Assembly: GCA_030595485.1 (NCBI GenBank)
Contig: JAUVDE010000188.1
Coordinates: 1 to 6,723 of the forward strand
Reading direction: 5' to 3'
DNA length: 6,723 bases
From: Draconibacterium sp.
GTDB lineage: Bacteria; Bacteroidota; Bacteroidia; Bacteroidales; Prolixibacteraceae
The notes under the pieces were generated by a model that worked only from the letters and a program-made list of their open reading frames with translations, had not been told where the DNA came from and did not search any database. Positions 5,490-6,723 of this stretch are shown one piece after another. Within the stretch, counting starts at the first letter, position 1, and each line of letters begins with the position of its first letter. A program made the translations under genes and the position numbers.

Positions 5490-6723
5490 ATGATTAAAAA
5501 TCATTTAAAAGCAATATTAACTGAGAAATTGCCATTTTCGCCAACTGCTTGTCAATCGCGATTAATTGATGCTTTATCGCAATATATTACTTCCAACGAG
5601 CCCGACGAAATAATGTTGATAAAAGGCTATGCTGGAACCGGGAAGACAACCATGATCTTTTCGCTTACACAAGCGTTACTATCTCTCAAAATTCGTTCCG
5701 TTTTATTGGCTCCCACCGGTCGGGCCGCTAAAGTTATGGCTGGATACTCCGGTATGCCTGCTTTTACCATTCATAAAAAGATTTATCGGCAAAAAACTTC
5801 GTCCGATGGAATGGGGAAATTTACGCTGAATAAAAATCTGTTTAAGAATACTTATTTTATAATTGATGAAGCTTCGATGATTTCGAACGAACTGAGCGAA
5901 AATTCGGTTTTTGGAAGCGGCCGGGTACTCGATGATTTGTTGGAGTATGTTTATGCAGGCGAAAATTGTCGATTGGTTTTAGTTGGCGACACAGCGCAGT
6001 TGCCACCGGTTGGATTAAATATTAGTCCGGCGCTTGAAGCATATACTTTAGAAAGCTATGGTTTTAGTGTGAATGAAATAGAACTTATCGAAGTTGTACG
6101 TCAGGCAAAAGGCTCAGGTATTTTAAGCAATGCAACCGAACTTCGAAATATGATTGGCGAAGACTTTTCAAATACTGGGTTTTTCCCAATTGATATTGAG
6201 TCGTTTAGCGACGTAGAAAAAATTACTGGAGGCGACTTAATCGAAAATATTTCGTCGTGTTACGATAAACACGGTTTTTTCGATACCACAATTGTCACTC
6301 GCTCGAACAAACGTGCTAACCTTTACAATAAGGGAATTCGTGGTTCAATTCTTTACAAAGAAGAAGAAATTGAACGTGGGGATTTACTAATGGTGGTAAA
6401 AAACAATTATTTCTGGGCCGAAGGAGATAAAGCCGTTGAACTCGAATTTATTGCCAATGGCGATATTGCCGAAATAATTTCGATTTACGGTTACGAAGAA
6501 TTATATGGTTTTCGTTTTGCCAATGTTTGTGTACGTTTTGTCGATTACGAAAATGTAGAATTAGACTGCAAAATATTTCTGGAAACGCTAAGTATTGAAA
6601 CGGCTTCTTTTCCCTACGAAAAAAATAGGGAGCTTTTTAATGCGGTTTCTGAAGATTATGCCGATGTGCGTAACAAAAAGAAACGTTGGGAGATGATTAA
6701 AGAAAATCCGTATTTTAATGCAT
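5490..6723 (+). CDS. RecD/Pif1-like SF1 DNA helicase, C-terminus cut by the right edge
   Basis: The frame is open from ATG 5490 to the edge: 411 codons and one base, with no stop. It shows superfamily 1B helicase motifs: N-terminal Q-containing stretch SPTACQSRLI (17-26); Walker A GYAGTGKT (46-53); motif Ia APTGRAAK (74-81) and TIHK (93-96); Walker B IIDEASMI (124-131); motif III GDTAQLPPVG (166-175); and motif IV VRQ (203-205). The motif V/VI part expected near the C-terminus (HKSQG type) is beyond the edge. It lacks the N-terminal extension of RecD2, so it belongs to the short single-chain RecD-like group common in Bacteroidota, often annotated 'AAA family ATPase' or 'exodeoxyribonuclease V alpha'. 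The role is ATP-driven DNA unwinding, in repair or recombination by inference. It is divergent from the membrane-protein cluster; no clear Shine-Dalgarno or plus-strand -7 box precedes it. Confidence 0.9.
   Translation, partial: MIKNHLKAILTEKLPFSPTACQSRLIDALSQYITSNEPDEIMLIKGYAGTGKTTMIFSLTQALLSLKIRSVLLAPTGRAAKVMAGYSGMPAFTIHKKIYRQKTSSDGMGKFTLNKNLFKNTYFIIDEASMISNELSENSVFGSGRVLDDLLEYVYAGENCRLVLVGDTAQLPPVGLNISPALEAYTLESYGFSVNEIELIEVVRQAKGSGILSNATELRNMIGEDFSNTGFFPIDIESFSDVEKITGGDLIENISSCYDKHGFFDTTIVTRSNKRANLYNKGIRGSILYKEEEIERGDLLMVVKNNYFWAEGDKAVELEFIANGDIAEIISIYGYEELYGFRFANVCVRFVDYENVELDCKIFLETLSIETASFPYEKNRELFNAVSEDYADVRNKKKRWEMIKENPYFNA

Noticed and set aside
1..6723. Mobile element, defence island or CRISPR array
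   Set aside because: All genes are housekeeping or conserved Bacteroidota families, with no transposase, integrase, direct-repeat array or clear compositional break that I could see by eye.

Overview
The window looks like ordinary chromosome from a Bacteroidota species, probably Bacteroidales/Marinilabiliales-like (the order is inference). It is AT-rich, and its protein set is typical of the phylum: a DnaX starting MENFIVSARKYRP, a DUF3822-family protein beside rsmD, and a single-chain RecD-like helicase. Start codons mostly have A-rich leaders with weak or no Shine-Dalgarno sequence. Bacteroidota-type -7 boxes (TAnnTTTG) precede dnaX and the 211-residue membrane-anchored protein gene. I saw no tRNA, rRNA, CRISPR, insertion sequence or phage genes.

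Layout, left to right. The left edge holds the first 47 codons of an exported glutathione-peroxidase-like protein on the minus strand. Divergent from it is dnaX (from 260), the gamma/tau subunit of the DNA polymerase III clamp loader. Its zero frame stops directly after a run of ten A, while the tau-specific C-terminal half lies open in the -1 frame up to 1989. This is best read as slippage that makes both gamma and tau. pdxH (PNP/PMP oxidase) converges on dnaX, and both stop codons fall in one CTAG. Next comes a plus-strand gene for an exported thioredoxin-fold protein, followed by a good intrinsic terminator. A compact minus-strand cluster follows, reading right to left: a 211-residue membrane-anchored protein of unknown function, a DUF3822 protein, and rsmD (16S rRNA m2G966 methyltransferase), with gaps of 5 and 3 bases. 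Divergent from it, and cut by the right edge, is a RecD/Pif1-like SF1 helicase.

Functionally this is mostly housekeeping: replication (dnaX), vitamin B6 salvage (pdxH), ribosome modification (rsmD), DNA processing (helicase) and envelope thiol/peroxide chemistry (two exported proteins). No defence or mobile system is visible. The two points most worth a second look are the dnaX slippage site with its downstream hairpin, and the unknown membrane-anchored gene paired with DUF3822, which faintly resembles a pseudopilin / PilM-like pair.
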